DNA of 54,171 nucleotides from Actinomycetales bacterium (GCA_015655445.1 JAATFA010000162.1:1-54171); one strand, 5' to 3'; shown: positions 8,195 through 16,551, counted from the stretch's first letter. Notes: generated by a model not told the origin, from the sequence alone. Translations and numbers: made by a program.

Positions 8195-9403
8195 TCAGCT
8201 CAGTCGCGCGAGCGCGCCGCGGATCGCCTCGAGAGCTCGCCGCAGCGTCGTCTCGTCGGTGGCGAACGAGACGCGGAAGTACGGCGAGAGCCCGTAGGCG
8301 GAACCCTGCACGACCGCGACCTGGGCCTCGTCCAGCAGATACATCACGACGTCCTGATCGGACTCCAGGACGGTGCCGTCGGGGGTGCGGCGCCCGATCA
8401 CGGCGGAGCAGTCGACGTAGACGTAGAACGCCCCGTCGGGCGCGGTCGTCGCGAGGCCGGGGATGTCGTTGATCCCCGCGACGACGAGGTCGCGCCGTCG
8501 GCGGTAGACGGCCACCATCGCGCCGACCGCCGACTGGTCGCCGGTGAGCGCGGCGGCCGCCGCCTCCTGGCTGATCGAGGCCGTGCTCGACGAGGTCTGG
8601 GAGAGCAGCTTGTTGATCTCGGCGACGAGATAGCGGGGGCCGAGCCCCCAGCCGACGCGCCATCCGGTCATCGCATAGGTCTTCGAGACGCCGTTGACGA
8701 GGAGCGTCCGATCGCGCAGGTCGGGCGCCGCCTCGACGAAGGAGACGATGCGCTCGTCGCCGTAGACGATCTCGTCGTAGATGTCGTCGGTGAGCACCCC
8801 GATCCCCGGGAAGTCGCGCAGCACCTCGGCAAGCGCGCGAAGCTCGTCGGCGCTGTACACGGCGCCGGTCGGGTTGCTCGGCGAGTTCAGGATCACCCAG
8901 CGGGTGCGCTCGGTGATCGCGGCGCGGAGCTGATCGGGCCGCAGGAGGAACCGGTCCTCCGGGCGGGTCGCGACGATGACCGGCTCGCCGTCGTTGGCGC
9001 GCACCATGTCGGGGTACGACACCCAGTACGGCGCCGGGATGACGACCTCGTCGCCCTCGTCGAGGGTGGCGGCGAGCGCCGTGAAGATGACCTGCTTGGC
9101 GCCCACGCCCACGACGAGCTCGTCGGAGTCGTAGCGCGTTCCCGTCTTCTGCTCGGTCCGGTCCAGGATCGCCGCCTTGAGCGACGGCGTGCCGTTGACC
9201 GAGGTGTACTTCGTCATGCCCGCGCGGATCGCGGCGATGCCCGCCTCCTTGACCGGCTCCGGGGTGTCGAAGTCCGGCTCTCCGACCGTGAGGCTCAGCA
9301 CGTCGCGACCCTCCGCGCGCAGCCGCCGCACCCGCTCGGCGGCCGCGCCGCTGGGCGACTCCTCGATGCGCAGCACGCGCCGGGCCAACTTCTGCTTCTC
9401 CAC
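8195..9403 (-). CDS. Class I/II PLP-dependent aminotransferase (aspartate aminotransferase-like)
   Basis: A 402-residue fold-type I aminotransferase. LSLTVGEPDFDTP is the N-terminal substrate arm, NSPSNPTGAVY the cofactor-ring Asn region, TDDIYDEIVYG the Asp/Tyr site, VSKTYAMTGWRVGW the Schiff-base lysine, and YFRVSFATD holds the C-terminal carboxylate-binding Arg. It exchanges an amino group between an amino acid and a keto acid, usually with glutamate/2-oxoglutarate. GTG at 9403 fits a TGAGG site; the longer open frame upstream is low-complexity. It is the first gene of the leftward operon that ends with the MHS importer, so the imported compound is probably deaminated at some point. Confidence 0.88.
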   Translation of the reverse strand: MEKQKLARRVLRIEESPSGAAAERVRRLRAEGRDVLSLTVGEPDFDTPEPVKEAGIAAIRAGMTKYTSVNGTPSLKAAILDRTEQKTGTRYDSDELVVGVGAKQVIFTALAATLDEGDEVVIPAPYWVSYPDMVRANDGEPVIVATRPEDRFLLRPDQLRAAITERTRWVILNSPSNPTGAVYSADELRALAEVLRDFPGIGVLTDDIYDEIVYGDERIVSFVEAAPDLRDRTLLVNGVSKTYAMTGWRVGWGLGPRYLVAEINKLLSQTSSSTASISQEAAAAALTGDQSAVGAMVAVYRRRRDLVVAGINDIPGLATTAPDGAFYVYVDCSAVIGRRTPDGTVLESDQDVVMYLLDEAQVAVVQGSAYGLSPYFRVSFATDETTLRRALEAIRGALARLS

Positions 9404-9607
9404 GTCGATCCTCAGGTCTCGTCCTCGAGCCGGCACCACCGTCCTCGCGATGCCGATGCCACCACGGTAGGGAGCGGCCGCGGGCCGCGTCAGCACTGCG
9501 GCCATCGCCGTTCCCTATGACGACATAGCGAAGGTGCGGGACGGCGCACCCCGACGCGCTCCTAGCGTGGGTCCGTCGCCGGTGCGGCGGCGGGAGAGGA
9601 CCACGAC
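9404..9607. promoter_or_regulatory. Divergent promoter region between aminotransferase operon and hyi-like gene
   Basis: A 204-bp gap between two divergent start codons that must hold promoters for both the seven-gene leftward operon and the rightward hyi-like gene. It contains the near-perfect palindrome annotated separately at 9511-9532 and a GAGAGGA ribosome binding site for the rightward gene. No other structure stands out. Confidence 0.6.
9511..9532. promoter_or_regulatory. 22-bp imperfect palindrome, candidate operator (CATAGCGA half-sites)
   Basis: TTCCCTATG-acga-CATAGCGAA pairs at eight of nine arm positions. It lies centrally between divergent catabolic genes. The same sequence context, with about 20 of 25 bases identical from atcgccgTTC onward, recurs at 22284-22307 in front of the PotD-type gene. 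A variant arrangement of the half-sites occurs at 26399-26415. The regulator is unknown; the LysR or GntR protein of this region is a candidate. Confidence 0.5.
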
Positions 9608-10387
9608 ATGACCCGGATCGCCGCGAACCTCACGATGCTGTTCCGCGAGCACCCGTTTCTCGAGCGTTTCGACCGCGCGGCGGAGGCCGGGTTCACGGGC
9701 GTGGAGTTCTTCTTCCCGTACGGGCACGACCACGACGCGATCGCCGACGCCGTGGAGCGCAACGGCCTCGACCTCGTGCTGTTCAACCTGCCGGTCGGCG
9801 ACTACGCGGCGGGCGAGCGCGGCTTCGTCGCCCAGGAGGGGCGGGAGGCGGAGTTCGCCCACGCCGTCGAGCGCGGGGTCGCCTCGGCGTCACGGCTGCG
9901 ACCGGATCGGGTCAACACGCCCTCCGGCCCCGCCCCCGACGAGCCAGCGTCGTACGAGCGGCTGCGGGCGAACCTCGCGCTCGCCGCGGACGCGCTCGAG
10001 GCCGTCGGGTCGGCGCTCGTCGTCGAGCCGATCTGCCGCCTGGACGTCCCGGGTGCGCTCATCTCGACGACGGCGGCCGCGGCCCGGCTGCTCGAGGAGA
10101 TCGACCGGCCCTCCGTGGGCATCCAGTACGACGTGTACCACTCGCTCCGAGCGGGCGAGGACGTCTTCGAGGTCCTCGACACGTATCTGCCGCTGATCCA
10201 TCACATCCAGATCTCCGACGTACCCGGGCGTCACCAGCCGGGCACCGGCTCCGTCGACTTCGACCGGTTCTTCGAGGTCATGGGCTCCTCGACCTACACC
10301 GGCTGGGTCAGCCTCGAGTACCACCCTGAGGGGCCGACCCTCGAGAGCCTGGACTGGTTCCGCGAGCGCGGCCTGCTGCTGGGCTGA
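9608..10387 (+). CDS. hyi: Hydroxypyruvate isomerase family TIM-barrel protein
   Basis: A 259-residue protein matching the hydroxypyruvate isomerase (Hyi/OtnI) family, which interconverts hydroxypyruvate and tartronate semialdehyde or isomerises 2-oxo-tetronates. Its features are the N-terminal RIAANLTMLF and FLERFDRAAEAGFTGVEF, the catalytic glutamate in VVEPICR, IQYDVYH, HIQISDVPGRHQPGTG and the second glutamate in VSLEYHPEG. Length is normal (about 258). ATG follows GAGAGGA. The 3' end overlaps the opposing dehydrogenase gene by 80 bp. That neighbour is of the tartronate-semialdehyde-reductase superfamily, the classic partner of Hyi, which supports a glyoxylate/hydroxypyruvate-type branch. 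Confidence 0.88.
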   Translation: MTRIAANLTMLFREHPFLERFDRAAEAGFTGVEFFFPYGHDHDAIADAVERNGLDLVLFNLPVGDYAAGERGFVAQEGREAEFAHAVERGVASASRLRPDRVNTPSGPAPDEPASYERLRANLALAADALEAVGSALVVEPICRLDVPGALISTTAAAARLLEEIDRPSVGIQYDVYHSLRAGEDVFEVLDTYLPLIHHIQISDVPGRHQPGTGSVDFDRFFEVMGSSTYTGWVSLEYHPEGPTLESLDWFRERGLLLG

Positions 10388-11240
10388 GCGCCGACAGGAT
10401 CTCCTGCACCGCCGCGTGGTCGGCATCCGCCCACCCCGCCTCGCACGCGCGCTCGTACAGGGCGAGCGCCGCGCGCGAGAGTGCGAGGTCGGCGCCGAGT
10501 TCTGCGGCGAGCTCGAGGGCGTAGCGCAGATCCTTGACCTGGTTGCGGGTGCTGCCGCCCAGCTCGTAGTGCCGGTCCAGCAGCTTGCCCGCCTTGAGGT
10601 CGAGCACCGCGGACGACGCGAGGCCGCCGCGCAGCACCTCGACGAGCGCGCGGTCGTCCAATCCGGCGCGCCGAGCGAGGTCGAGCGCCTCCGCGATGGA
10701 CGCGAGGGTACCGGCGACGACGAGCTGGTTGGCCAGCTTGGCGGTGGACCCCGCGCCGAGTGGTCCGAGATGACGCACGGTCGTCGCGAAGCGTCGCAGG
10801 AGCGGCATGACCGCCGCCACGTCGACGGCGTCCCCGCCGACCATGAGGCTCAGCCGCCCCGCGCGCGCCCCCGCGTCGCCGCCGCTCATGGGCGCATCGA
10901 TCGTCACGATCCCGGCCGCCGAGGCACGCGCCCCGAGGGAGCGCACCTTCGCCGGCGAGGTCGTGCTCAGCACGACGATCCGCCGCACCCCGTGCGCGTG
11001 CCAGGCCGCGAGCACCGGGTCGGGCGCGATCGCGTCGAACTGCACGATGTCCGGCAGGCAGACGAACACCGTCGCGGCGGTGAGGTCCACCGGCCGGGCG
11101 GCGACCGTCACACGGCCGGCGAGGACGTCCACGACCGAGGGGGTGCGGTTCCAGACCTCGGTCTCCACGGCGTCCGCAAGGTGCCCGGCGATCGGCAACC
11201 CCATCGTTCCGAGCCCGACGACGGCAGCGGCCGCGGTCAC
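10308..11240 (-). CDS. NAD(P)-dependent oxidoreductase, 3-hydroxyisobutyrate dehydrogenase / tartronate semialdehyde reductase family
   Basis: A 310-residue beta-hydroxyacid dehydrogenase. VVGLGTMGLPIAGHL is the cofactor fold, DAPMSGGDAGARAG the substrate loop, and GAGSTAKLANQL carries the catalytic lysine. Family members oxidise or reduce 3-hydroxy acids such as 3-hydroxyisobutyrate, glycerate or 2-hydroxymethylglutarate. The start is a GTG overlapping the upstream aldo/keto-reductase stop (GTGA), implying translational coupling. The last roughly 25 residues are a Gly/Arg-rich tail beyond the usual family end, encoded opposite the end of the hyi-like gene. It is the final gene of the leftward pxp operon. 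Confidence 0.86.
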   Translation of the reverse strand: MTAAAAVVGLGTMGLPIAGHLADAVETEVWNRTPSVVDVLAGRVTVAARPVDLTAATVFVCLPDIVQFDAIAPDPVLAAWHAHGVRRIVVLSTTSPAKVRSLGARASAAGIVTIDAPMSGGDAGARAGRLSLMVGGDAVDVAAVMPLLRRFATTVRHLGPLGAGSTAKLANQLVVAGTLASIAEALDLARRAGLDDRALVEVLRGGLASSAVLDLKAGKLLDRHYELGGSTRNQVKDLRYALELAAELGADLALSRAALALYERACEAGWADADHAAVQEILSALSPAAGRARGTSPGSRGSAPQGGTRG

Positions 11241-12019
11241 TCCAGCTCGCTCAAGCCGTCGATCGCCGCCATCTCGGCGTCGTCGAGCTGAAAGCCGAGC
11301 ACGTCGAGGTTGGTCGCGATGCGCTCCCGACGCGCCGATTTCGGCACGACCGCGACGCCGTGCTGGACGTTCCAGCGCACGATGACCTGGTTGACCGTCA
11401 CGGCGTGGTCGGCCGCGATGCGCACGAGCACCGGGTCGTCCAGGCGGGCGCTGCGGAAGGGGCTGTGCGCGCCGACAACCGTCCCGCGCTGCCGGTTGAC
11501 CTCGAGGAAGCGGGGGCTGAAGTGCACCGGGCTCCACTGCAGCTGCACGACCTCGGGCCGCTGCCCGGTCTCGTGCTCGAGCCGGTCGAGAAGGGCGAGC
11601 CGGAAGTTGCTCACCCCGATGGCGCGCACGAGTCCCTCCTCCCGGGCGCGGATCATCTCGCGCCAGGACCGGACTCCCGCGCTGCCGCCGGGTGGCCAGT
11701 GCATGAGCCACAGGTCGATGTGGTCGACGCCGAGCTGAGCGAGGCTGTCCTCGAGCGTCGGACGCTCGTGGCCGACCGCGTCCGGGGGCAGCTTGGTCGT
11801 CACGAAGATCTCCTCGCGCGGGACGGGCGTGGCTGCGAGCGCCGCGCCGACCCCGTCCTGGTTCCGGTAGCGCGTGGCGGTGTCGATGCTGCGGTAGCCC
11901 ACCTCGAGCGCGGTCAGGACGGCGTCGCGGGCGTCGTCCCCGCGCAGCGGGTGGGTTCCGAAGCCCACGAGGGGCATCTCGGCACCGGCGGTGAGGCTCA
12001 CGGTGGGCACGTGGTTCAC
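11237..12019 (-). CDS. Aldo/keto reductase (AKR3/AKR5-like)
   Basis: A 260-residue (alpha/beta)8 NADPH-dependent oxidoreductase. The catalytic tetrad is visible: Asp and Tyr in SIDTATRYRNQDGVG, Lys in VTTKLPPD, and His in LWLMHWPPGG. IGVSNF and the nucleotide motif VPKSARRERIATNLD are also present. It reduces aldehydes or keto groups of small substrates. GTG at 12019 is placed behind GAGAGGA; the longer frame upstream overlaps the M24 gene. It sits in the pxp operon between the M24-fold protein and the hydroxyacid dehydrogenase. Confidence 0.87.
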   Translation of the reverse strand: MNHVPTVSLTAGAEMPLVGFGTHPLRGDDARDAVLTALEVGYRSIDTATRYRNQDGVGAALAATPVPREEIFVTTKLPPDAVGHERPTLEDSLAQLGVDHIDLWLMHWPPGGSAGVRSWREMIRAREEGLVRAIGVSNFRLALLDRLEHETGQRPEVVQLQWSPVHFSPRFLEVNRQRGTVVGAHSPFRSARLDDPVLVRIAADHAVTVNQVIVRWNVQHGVAVVPKSARRERIATNLDVLGFQLDDAEMAAIDGLSELE

Positions 12020-12029
12020 GAGGTTCCTC

Positions 12030-13121
12030 TCAGTACAGCTCGACGAGGCGCATCGGTACCACCTGGGTGAGGACTTCTGCGCCGGCCTCGGTGACGAGCG
12101 CGGTGGTCTGGAAGGCGACGCCGGATCCGCCCAAGTGCGGCACGGCCGCGCGGATCGTGACGACCTGGCCTGGCTCCAGGACGTCACGCCCGGCGGCATC
12201 GATGAGCATGCCGCCCATGCCGGTGCCGAGGTCGTAGCCGATCACGGGGTCGAGCTCGTCCAGCGGAACGGCATCGCCGAGGGCGCTGGCGAACGCGGCG
12301 TGGACGGCGGCGGTGCTCGCACCGGGTGCGAGCGCGCCGACACCGGCCTGCACCGCAGCCCCCAGCGCCTCCGCGCACGACCGCACGTGAGCCGATGGCG
12401 GCGACAGGACGACCGTCGTGCCGGCCGCGGCCGCGTATCCGCCGCTGAGCGGATGGAGCACGAACGGCAGCGTCGCGGCGGGGTCCAGGACCCCCGTCTC
12501 GACCCCGCGTCCGAGAAGCACGACGATCGACTCGATGGGATAGTGGCTGAGCAGACCGGCCCCCTCCGGCCGCTCGAGAGGGGACCACCAGCCGCCTCCG
12601 CCCGCCGCCAGGAGGGACCGGTCGACGTTGCGGACGATCTCCAGCACGCGCAGATCCGGTGTCATCCGGTCCACGACCGCCGTGTAGCCGATGTCGGCGA
12701 GATCCGCGGCGGCGCGCACGCGCGCGATCTCGTCGTCGTCCTTCGACCGCATCGCGAGGTCGAGCAGGCGCTGGGCCTCGGCGTCCGCGGCGGCGGAGAA
12801 CGGGCCCGAGACCGCGGCATCCAGCTCGCGTTCGCGGCTCGCCGCGGCCTCGCGACCGAGGGCCCAGTACCGCACCTCTCCCGCCGCCCCGGCGGCCTCG
12901 ACGAGCGGCCGGTCCGCCTCCGAGACGATCAGGATGGAAAGCCCGTCCTCGGCGCGGATGACCGCGGCGGCGCCGCGGCCCGCGAAGCCCCGCACGTCGA
13001 CGCCTGTCAGGTAGGCGATCGTGCCGGGGTCGCGCGTCGCGGCGACCGTGCGCCCTGCGCTGCTCAGCCGTGCGGCGACGCGTGCCTGCCGCGCGCGGAG
13101 CTTGTCGATGTCTGTGGGCAT
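12030..13121 (-). CDS. M24-fold (creatinase/prolidase-like) protein lacking the metal-binding residues
   Basis: A 363-residue protein with the two-domain layout of creatinase/Xaa-Pro peptidases: an N-terminal domain (IAYLTGVDVRGFAGRG...) and a C-terminal pita-bread domain (DDDEIARVRAAADLADIGYTAV). The five metal ligands of true aminopeptidase P/prolidase are not found. The two Asp positions fall in LHPLSGGYAAAAGTTVV, the HGxGHGIG position reads YDLGTGMGG, and the two Glu positions read TIRAAV and VAFQTTA. Either it uses a metal-free creatinase-like mechanism or it is a pseudoenzyme. The operon context suggests amide or C-N bond chemistry, but this is inference. Confidence 0.8.
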   Translation of the reverse strand: MPTDIDKLRARQARVAARLSSAGRTVAATRDPGTIAYLTGVDVRGFAGRGAAAVIRAEDGLSILIVSEADRPLVEAAGAAGEVRYWALGREAAASRERELDAAVSGPFSAAADAEAQRLLDLAMRSKDDDEIARVRAAADLADIGYTAVVDRMTPDLRVLEIVRNVDRSLLAAGGGGWWSPLERPEGAGLLSHYPIESIVVLLGRGVETGVLDPAATLPFVLHPLSGGYAAAAGTTVVLSPPSAHVRSCAEALGAAVQAGVGALAPGASTAAVHAAFASALGDAVPLDELDPVIGYDLGTGMGGMLIDAAGRDVLEPGQVVTIRAAVPHLGGSGVAFQTTALVTEAGAEVLTQVVPMRLVELY

Positions 13122-13158
13122 CCCCGTCCTCTCGTCGGTCCGATCCTCGGTCCGCCGG

Positions 13159-13836
13159 TCATTCCTCGACCAGCAGCCCCTTCGCCTTGAGCTTCTCGGT
13201 CAGGCCGTGCAGCTCGACCAGCGTCTTCTCCTGCTTGCGGTGCTCGGCGCGGATCGTCGCCTCGTGGTCCTCACGCTGCTGACACAGACGCACGACCTCC
13301 TCGGCCTCCTCGGGCCGCACGACGACGACGCCGTCTGCGTCGCCTTTGAGGATGTCACCCGGGTTGACGAGCTGGCCACCGACGACGAGCGGGTAGTTGA
13401 CCTGCCCGAGCGTCTCCTTGACGGTGCCCTCGATGCAGATGGATGCGGAGAACACGGGGAATCCGAGGGCGCGCAGGTCGGCGCTGTCGCGCACACCGGA
13501 GTCGGTCACGAACGCGGCGAGGCCCTTCGCGTGCGCGCCGGTCGCCATGACGTCGCCGAAGCCGCCGGACTGCTCGAGCTCGCCGGCGGCCACGATGACG
13601 ACGTCGCCAGCCTGGGCGTAGGTGATGCCGACCTGGGCCATGATGTTGTCGCCCGGGTGCGCCTTCACGGTGACGGCCGGGCCGCAGAACGACATGCTCG
13701 GGTCGACGGGCTTGATCCGGTGCGAGAGCGCGCCCTTGCGTCCCTGCGCCTCGTGGATCGTCGCCGACGAGAACGCGCCGAGGCGGGCGACGACGTCGGC
13801 CGAGGGACGCTCGAAGCGGGTGCGGACGTGGATCAT
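13159..13836 (-). CDS. RraA-fold aldolase, 4-carboxy-4-hydroxy-2-oxoadipate / HMG aldolase family
   Basis: A 225-residue RraA-like protein. The ATIHEAQGRKGAL start, GPAVTVKAHPGDN, GDVVIVAAGELEQSGGFGDV and TDSGVRDSADLRALGFPVFS match class II pyruvate aldolases of the HMG/CHA (LigK/GalC) type, which cleave 4-hydroxy-4-methyl-2-oxoglutarate or related acids to pyruvate and also decarboxylate oxaloacetate. The Asp-Arg pair needed for catalysis is present (GVRD), which argues against the RNase E inhibitor RraA. Its place in the operon with dehydrogenases suggests it makes the final carbon-carbon cleavage. Confidence 0.85.
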   Translation of the reverse strand: MIHVRTRFERPSADVVARLGAFSSATIHEAQGRKGALSHRIKPVDPSMSFCGPAVTVKAHPGDNIMAQVGITYAQAGDVVIVAAGELEQSGGFGDVMATGAHAKGLAAFVTDSGVRDSADLRALGFPVFSASICIEGTVKETLGQVNYPLVVGGQLVNPGDILKGDADGVVVVRPEEAEEVVRLCQQREDHEATIRAEHRKQEKTLVELHGLTEKLKAKGLLVEE

Positions 13837-13872
13837 GGTGTCTCCATTCGTGGGCGGCCGATCGGCCGGTTG

Positions 13873-14901
13873 TCAGGCAGCGCGATCGTCGGGGTCGACT
13901 GCCGAGAGCGGGTCGAGGGCCACCAGCGCGGAGCCCGCGAGCGGCTCGACCCCGTGTGCGGCGAGCGCGGCGGTGCAGCGCTGGCGGATCCCGGCGAGCC
14001 GTGCTCGACGGCTGCGATGCTCCCGCTGGGCGTCGGCGAGCGTCACGCGACGAAAGCGCACCTGCCGTCCCGGCGCGACCTGGGCGATGAGGTCGAGCGC
14101 GGTCGTCGTGAGCACGGCGAGGACGGGGTAGCCGGCGGTCACGCCGCGACCGCGGTGCAGCACGAGCAGCCCCTCGCGCGAGGGCACCTCGACCGCTCCA
14201 ATCGGCACGCCGCGGGAGAGGACCTCGCCGTCGGCCTCACGCACCGGCGCCGGGCCGGCGAGGCGCAGCCCGACATGGTTGCTGCGCGGGTCGACGCGGA
14301 ACGGTGCCGAGAACAACGCACTGTAGCTCTCCCCGAACTCGCTCCGGTCTGGCCCGTCGGTCACGTCGATAACGGGCTCGTCCCCCAGTCGCAGGGGGGG
14401 CAGATCGAGCCTCACCAACGGAACCGGGAACAGTCCCGGGCGCAGGGGTGCCGTCGCCACGCGCTCCGGCAGGCTCGTGCCGGACGCGAGCCGCGCGCCG
14501 AAGCCGATCATCGTGTCGGGGGCACAGCTTCCGAGGAGCATCGGCACGTCGAGGCCGCCGCGCACCGCCAGGTAGCTGCGCAGTCCGGGCCCGACGACGG
14601 TGAGCTCGAGCTCGGCGCCCCGACGCGCCGAGACGGGTGTCCGCGTCGGCTGCGACGCGCCGTCGACGACGAGACGGGCCGCCGCACCGGTCACGGCGAT
14701 CAGTGCGTCCGCTTCCAGCACGACGCGCAGCGTGCTCGCCGTGAGCTCGACGAGCGGGGCGGCGTCGGGGTTGCCGACGAGGATGTTCGCGAGCCGTGCG
14801 GAATCCTGGTCGAGGGCGCCGTTGACGGAGAAGCCCAGCGCCGGGCCCTCGAACCGGCCCAGGTCCGTCACGACCGCCAATCCCGCTTCGAGCACTCTCA
14901 T
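13873..14901 (-). CDS. pxpC: 5-oxoprolinase subunit C family protein (KipA / biotin-dependent carboxyltransferase family)
   Basis: A 342-residue protein with VLEAGLAVVTDLGRFEGPALGFSVNGALD at its start, ANILVGNPDAAPLVELT, YLAVRGGLDVP, the mid-protein DGPDRSEFG, SNHVGLRLAGP and the C-terminal LHRGRGVTAGYPVLA, all hallmarks of PxpC/KipA. With PxpA and PxpB it forms ATP-dependent 5-oxoprolinase, which opens pyroglutamate to glutamate. Its ATG overlaps the pxpB stop (ATGA), indicating coupled translation. Whether the substrate is 5-oxoproline or a related lactam is not fixed by the sequence. Confidence 0.88.
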   Translation of the reverse strand: MRVLEAGLAVVTDLGRFEGPALGFSVNGALDQDSARLANILVGNPDAAPLVELTASTLRVVLEADALIAVTGAAARLVVDGASQPTRTPVSARRGAELELTVVGPGLRSYLAVRGGLDVPMLLGSCAPDTMIGFGARLASGTSLPERVATAPLRPGLFPVPLVRLDLPPLRLGDEPVIDVTDGPDRSEFGESYSALFSAPFRVDPRSNHVGLRLAGPAPVREADGEVLSRGVPIGAVEVPSREGLLVLHRGRGVTAGYPVLAVLTTTALDLIAQVAPGRQVRFRRVTLADAQREHRSRRARLAGIRQRCTAALAAHGVEPLAGSALVALDPLSAVDPDDRAA

Positions 14902-15614
14902 GACGCGATCTCGAGCTCGGCCATGGAGACGCCCGCGTAGTCGTCCCACACCTCGGCGTCGATCGCCCGGAGCCGAACCGTGTCCCCCGGACGGTAGGGC
15001 ACGAGACGGGGGGCGGCGACGTCCATGATGGCGACCGGCGAGATGCCGACGAGCCTCCACCCGCTCGGGGCGCGCACCGGACCGATCACGCCTTGCACTC
15101 CCGCGAGCGAGACGGCACCGGGCGGCACCTCGAGCCGCGGGTCGGGCAGGCGCGGGACCGGGCGCGGGAACCGCGGCCCGTCGAACATGCACGACGCGGC
15201 CGGGCCGCCGAGGCAGCGCACGACGCGGTCCTCCGCGACGCACAGATCGACGACCTCGTCCGGCGTGAGTCCGAGGTGATCGGCGACGAAGCCGAGATCG
15301 GGCCCGTGCTCGCCGCCGAAGACGACCGGGAGCTCGAAGCGCCGCGGCGCGTGCCCGCCCTCGACCTCGCCGGTGAGCGCCTCGCGCACGAGCCGGCGGA
15401 GCAGGGGAGCGAGCGTCTCGAACGACTGCCGGTCGGCGTCGAACTCGACGAGCATCGAGTCATAGGTCGGGACGCCGCCGAACACCCCGGCGATCGGACG
15501 GTCGTTGAGCCAGTCGGCGATCCGATGGACGGTGCGCCAGGCGGTCTCCGCGTCCGCGTCGTCGATGGTGAGGCGCAGGGCCGCCTCGCCGCTCGGCGCC
15601 AGTCGGACCTCCAT
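14898..15614 (-). CDS. pxpB: 5-oxoprolinase subunit B family protein (KipI)
   Basis: A 238-residue KipI-type protein. It has GEAALRLTI near the start, LNDRPIAGVFGGVPTYDSMLVEFD, ELPVVFGGEHGPDL, LGLTPDEVVDLC and the C-terminal cyclophilin-like half (PGAVSLAGVQGVIGPVRAPSGWRLVG). It is a subunit of the PxpABC 5-oxoprolinase complex, in the cytoplasm. Three bases separate its ATG from the pxpA stop, and it overlaps pxpC by four bases, so the three subunits are made together. Confidence 0.89.
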   Translation of the reverse strand: MEVRLAPSGEAALRLTIDDADAETAWRTVHRIADWLNDRPIAGVFGGVPTYDSMLVEFDADRQSFETLAPLLRRLVREALTGEVEGGHAPRRFELPVVFGGEHGPDLGFVADHLGLTPDEVVDLCVAEDRVVRCLGGPAASCMFDGPRFPRPVPRLPDPRLEVPPGAVSLAGVQGVIGPVRAPSGWRLVGISPVAIMDVAAPRLVPYRPGDTVRLRAIDAEVWDDYAGVSMAELEIAS

Positions 15615-15617
15615 GCC

Positions 15618-16397
15618 TCAGCTCCGCCCGGCGAGCGTCTCCGCGAGCGTGGCCAGGGTCACGCCGGCAGCCGTGAGGTCGGCACGGATCCGGCGGGCGA
15701 GGCCGAGCGAGTCGGGGCCGTCGCCATGGAGCAGCACGGAGTCGACCTGGATCGGGAGCACCTTTCCGCTCCGGCCGACGACCGTGCCCTCCGTGACCAT
15801 GCGCAACGTGCGCGCGACGATGAGCTCGGGGTCATGGATGACCGCGTCCGGCTCGCGACGCGGGGTGAGGGTGCCATCGTCCTCGTAGTTGCGGTCGATG
15901 GCGGCGACCATGCCGACGGTGAGGCCGCGCTCGCGCGCGGCGTCCACGACGGCCCCCGCCTGCGTGTAGACGACGATCGACGGGTCGAATCCGGCGATCG
16001 CATCACACATCGCGGCGGCGTAGTCGGGCCGGGTGATCACGAGGTTGCCGAGTCGGCCGTGCGGGCACACGTGCCCGACGCGGGTGCCGGCGGCCGCCGC
16101 GAAGCCGGACAGTGCGCCGAGCTGATACAGCACGTCCGTGCGCACCTCGTCGGGCGTGAGGTCCATCGCCCGACGACCGAAGCCGACCAGGTCGGGGAAG
16201 CTCGGATGGGCGCCTATCCCGACCCCGCGCTCGGCGCACGCACGCACCGTGCGCTCCATGATCCGCGGGTCGCCCGCGTGGAACCCGCACGCGATGTTGG
16301 CCGAGGTCACGACCTCGAGCAGGCCGGCGTCGTCGGCCATCGTATACGCCCCGAAGCCTTCGCCCATGTCGGCGACCAGGTCGATGACTGCACCCAT
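15618..16397 (-). CDS. pxpA: 5-oxoprolinase subunit A family protein (LamB/YcsF)
   Basis: A 259-residue LamB/YcsF protein, first gene of the leftward operon. DMGEGFGAYTMADD, TSANIACGFHAGDP and IGAHPSFPDLVGFGRRAM are strongly conserved family motifs. The usual VKPHGALYN motif instead reads VCPHGRLGN, replacing its lysine and tyrosine, so the subunit may belong to a paralogous complex with a different substrate. ATG at 16397 was chosen from the family N-terminus. The 154-bp gap to the divergent LysR gene holds nested inverted repeats, so LysR is the likely regulator of pxpABC and the genes behind them. Confidence 0.87.
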   Translation of the reverse strand: MGAVIDLVADMGEGFGAYTMADDAGLLEVVTSANIACGFHAGDPRIMERTVRACAERGVGIGAHPSFPDLVGFGRRAMDLTPDEVRTDVLYQLGALSGFAAAAGTRVGHVCPHGRLGNLVITRPDYAAAMCDAIAGFDPSIVVYTQAGAVVDAARERGLTVGMVAAIDRNYEDDGTLTPRREPDAVIHDPELIVARTLRMVTEGTVVGRSGKVLPIQVDSVLLHGDGPDSLGLARRIRADLTAAGVTLATLAETLAGRS

Positions 16398-16477
16398 GCT
16401 GAAACCCCTCGTACAAACGCCGGCGCGCGCGGTGCCGTTGCTGCGACCGTACGCGGGCTGAGACGGAGCCGCTAATA

Positions 16478-16514
16478 CGCCATCGGGATGGGCACATAGT
16501 GCCCGGTTATGGCG
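16478..16514. promoter_or_regulatory. Nested inverted repeats in the pxpA-LysR intergenic region, candidate LysR binding site
   Basis: An inner repeat GGGCAC-ATA-GTGCCC (16490-16504) sits inside an outer pair CGCCAT (16478-16483) and ATGGCG (16509-16514). The two share almost the same centre. Symmetric sites of this size between a LysR gene and its divergent target are the usual arrangement for autoregulation plus activation. The LysR start follows 38 bp downstream, with a TCTAAT -10-like hexamer near 16536. Confidence 0.55.
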
Positions 16515-16551
16515 CCTTCCCGACAGCGGCGCCGGTCTAATATCCCTCTGC

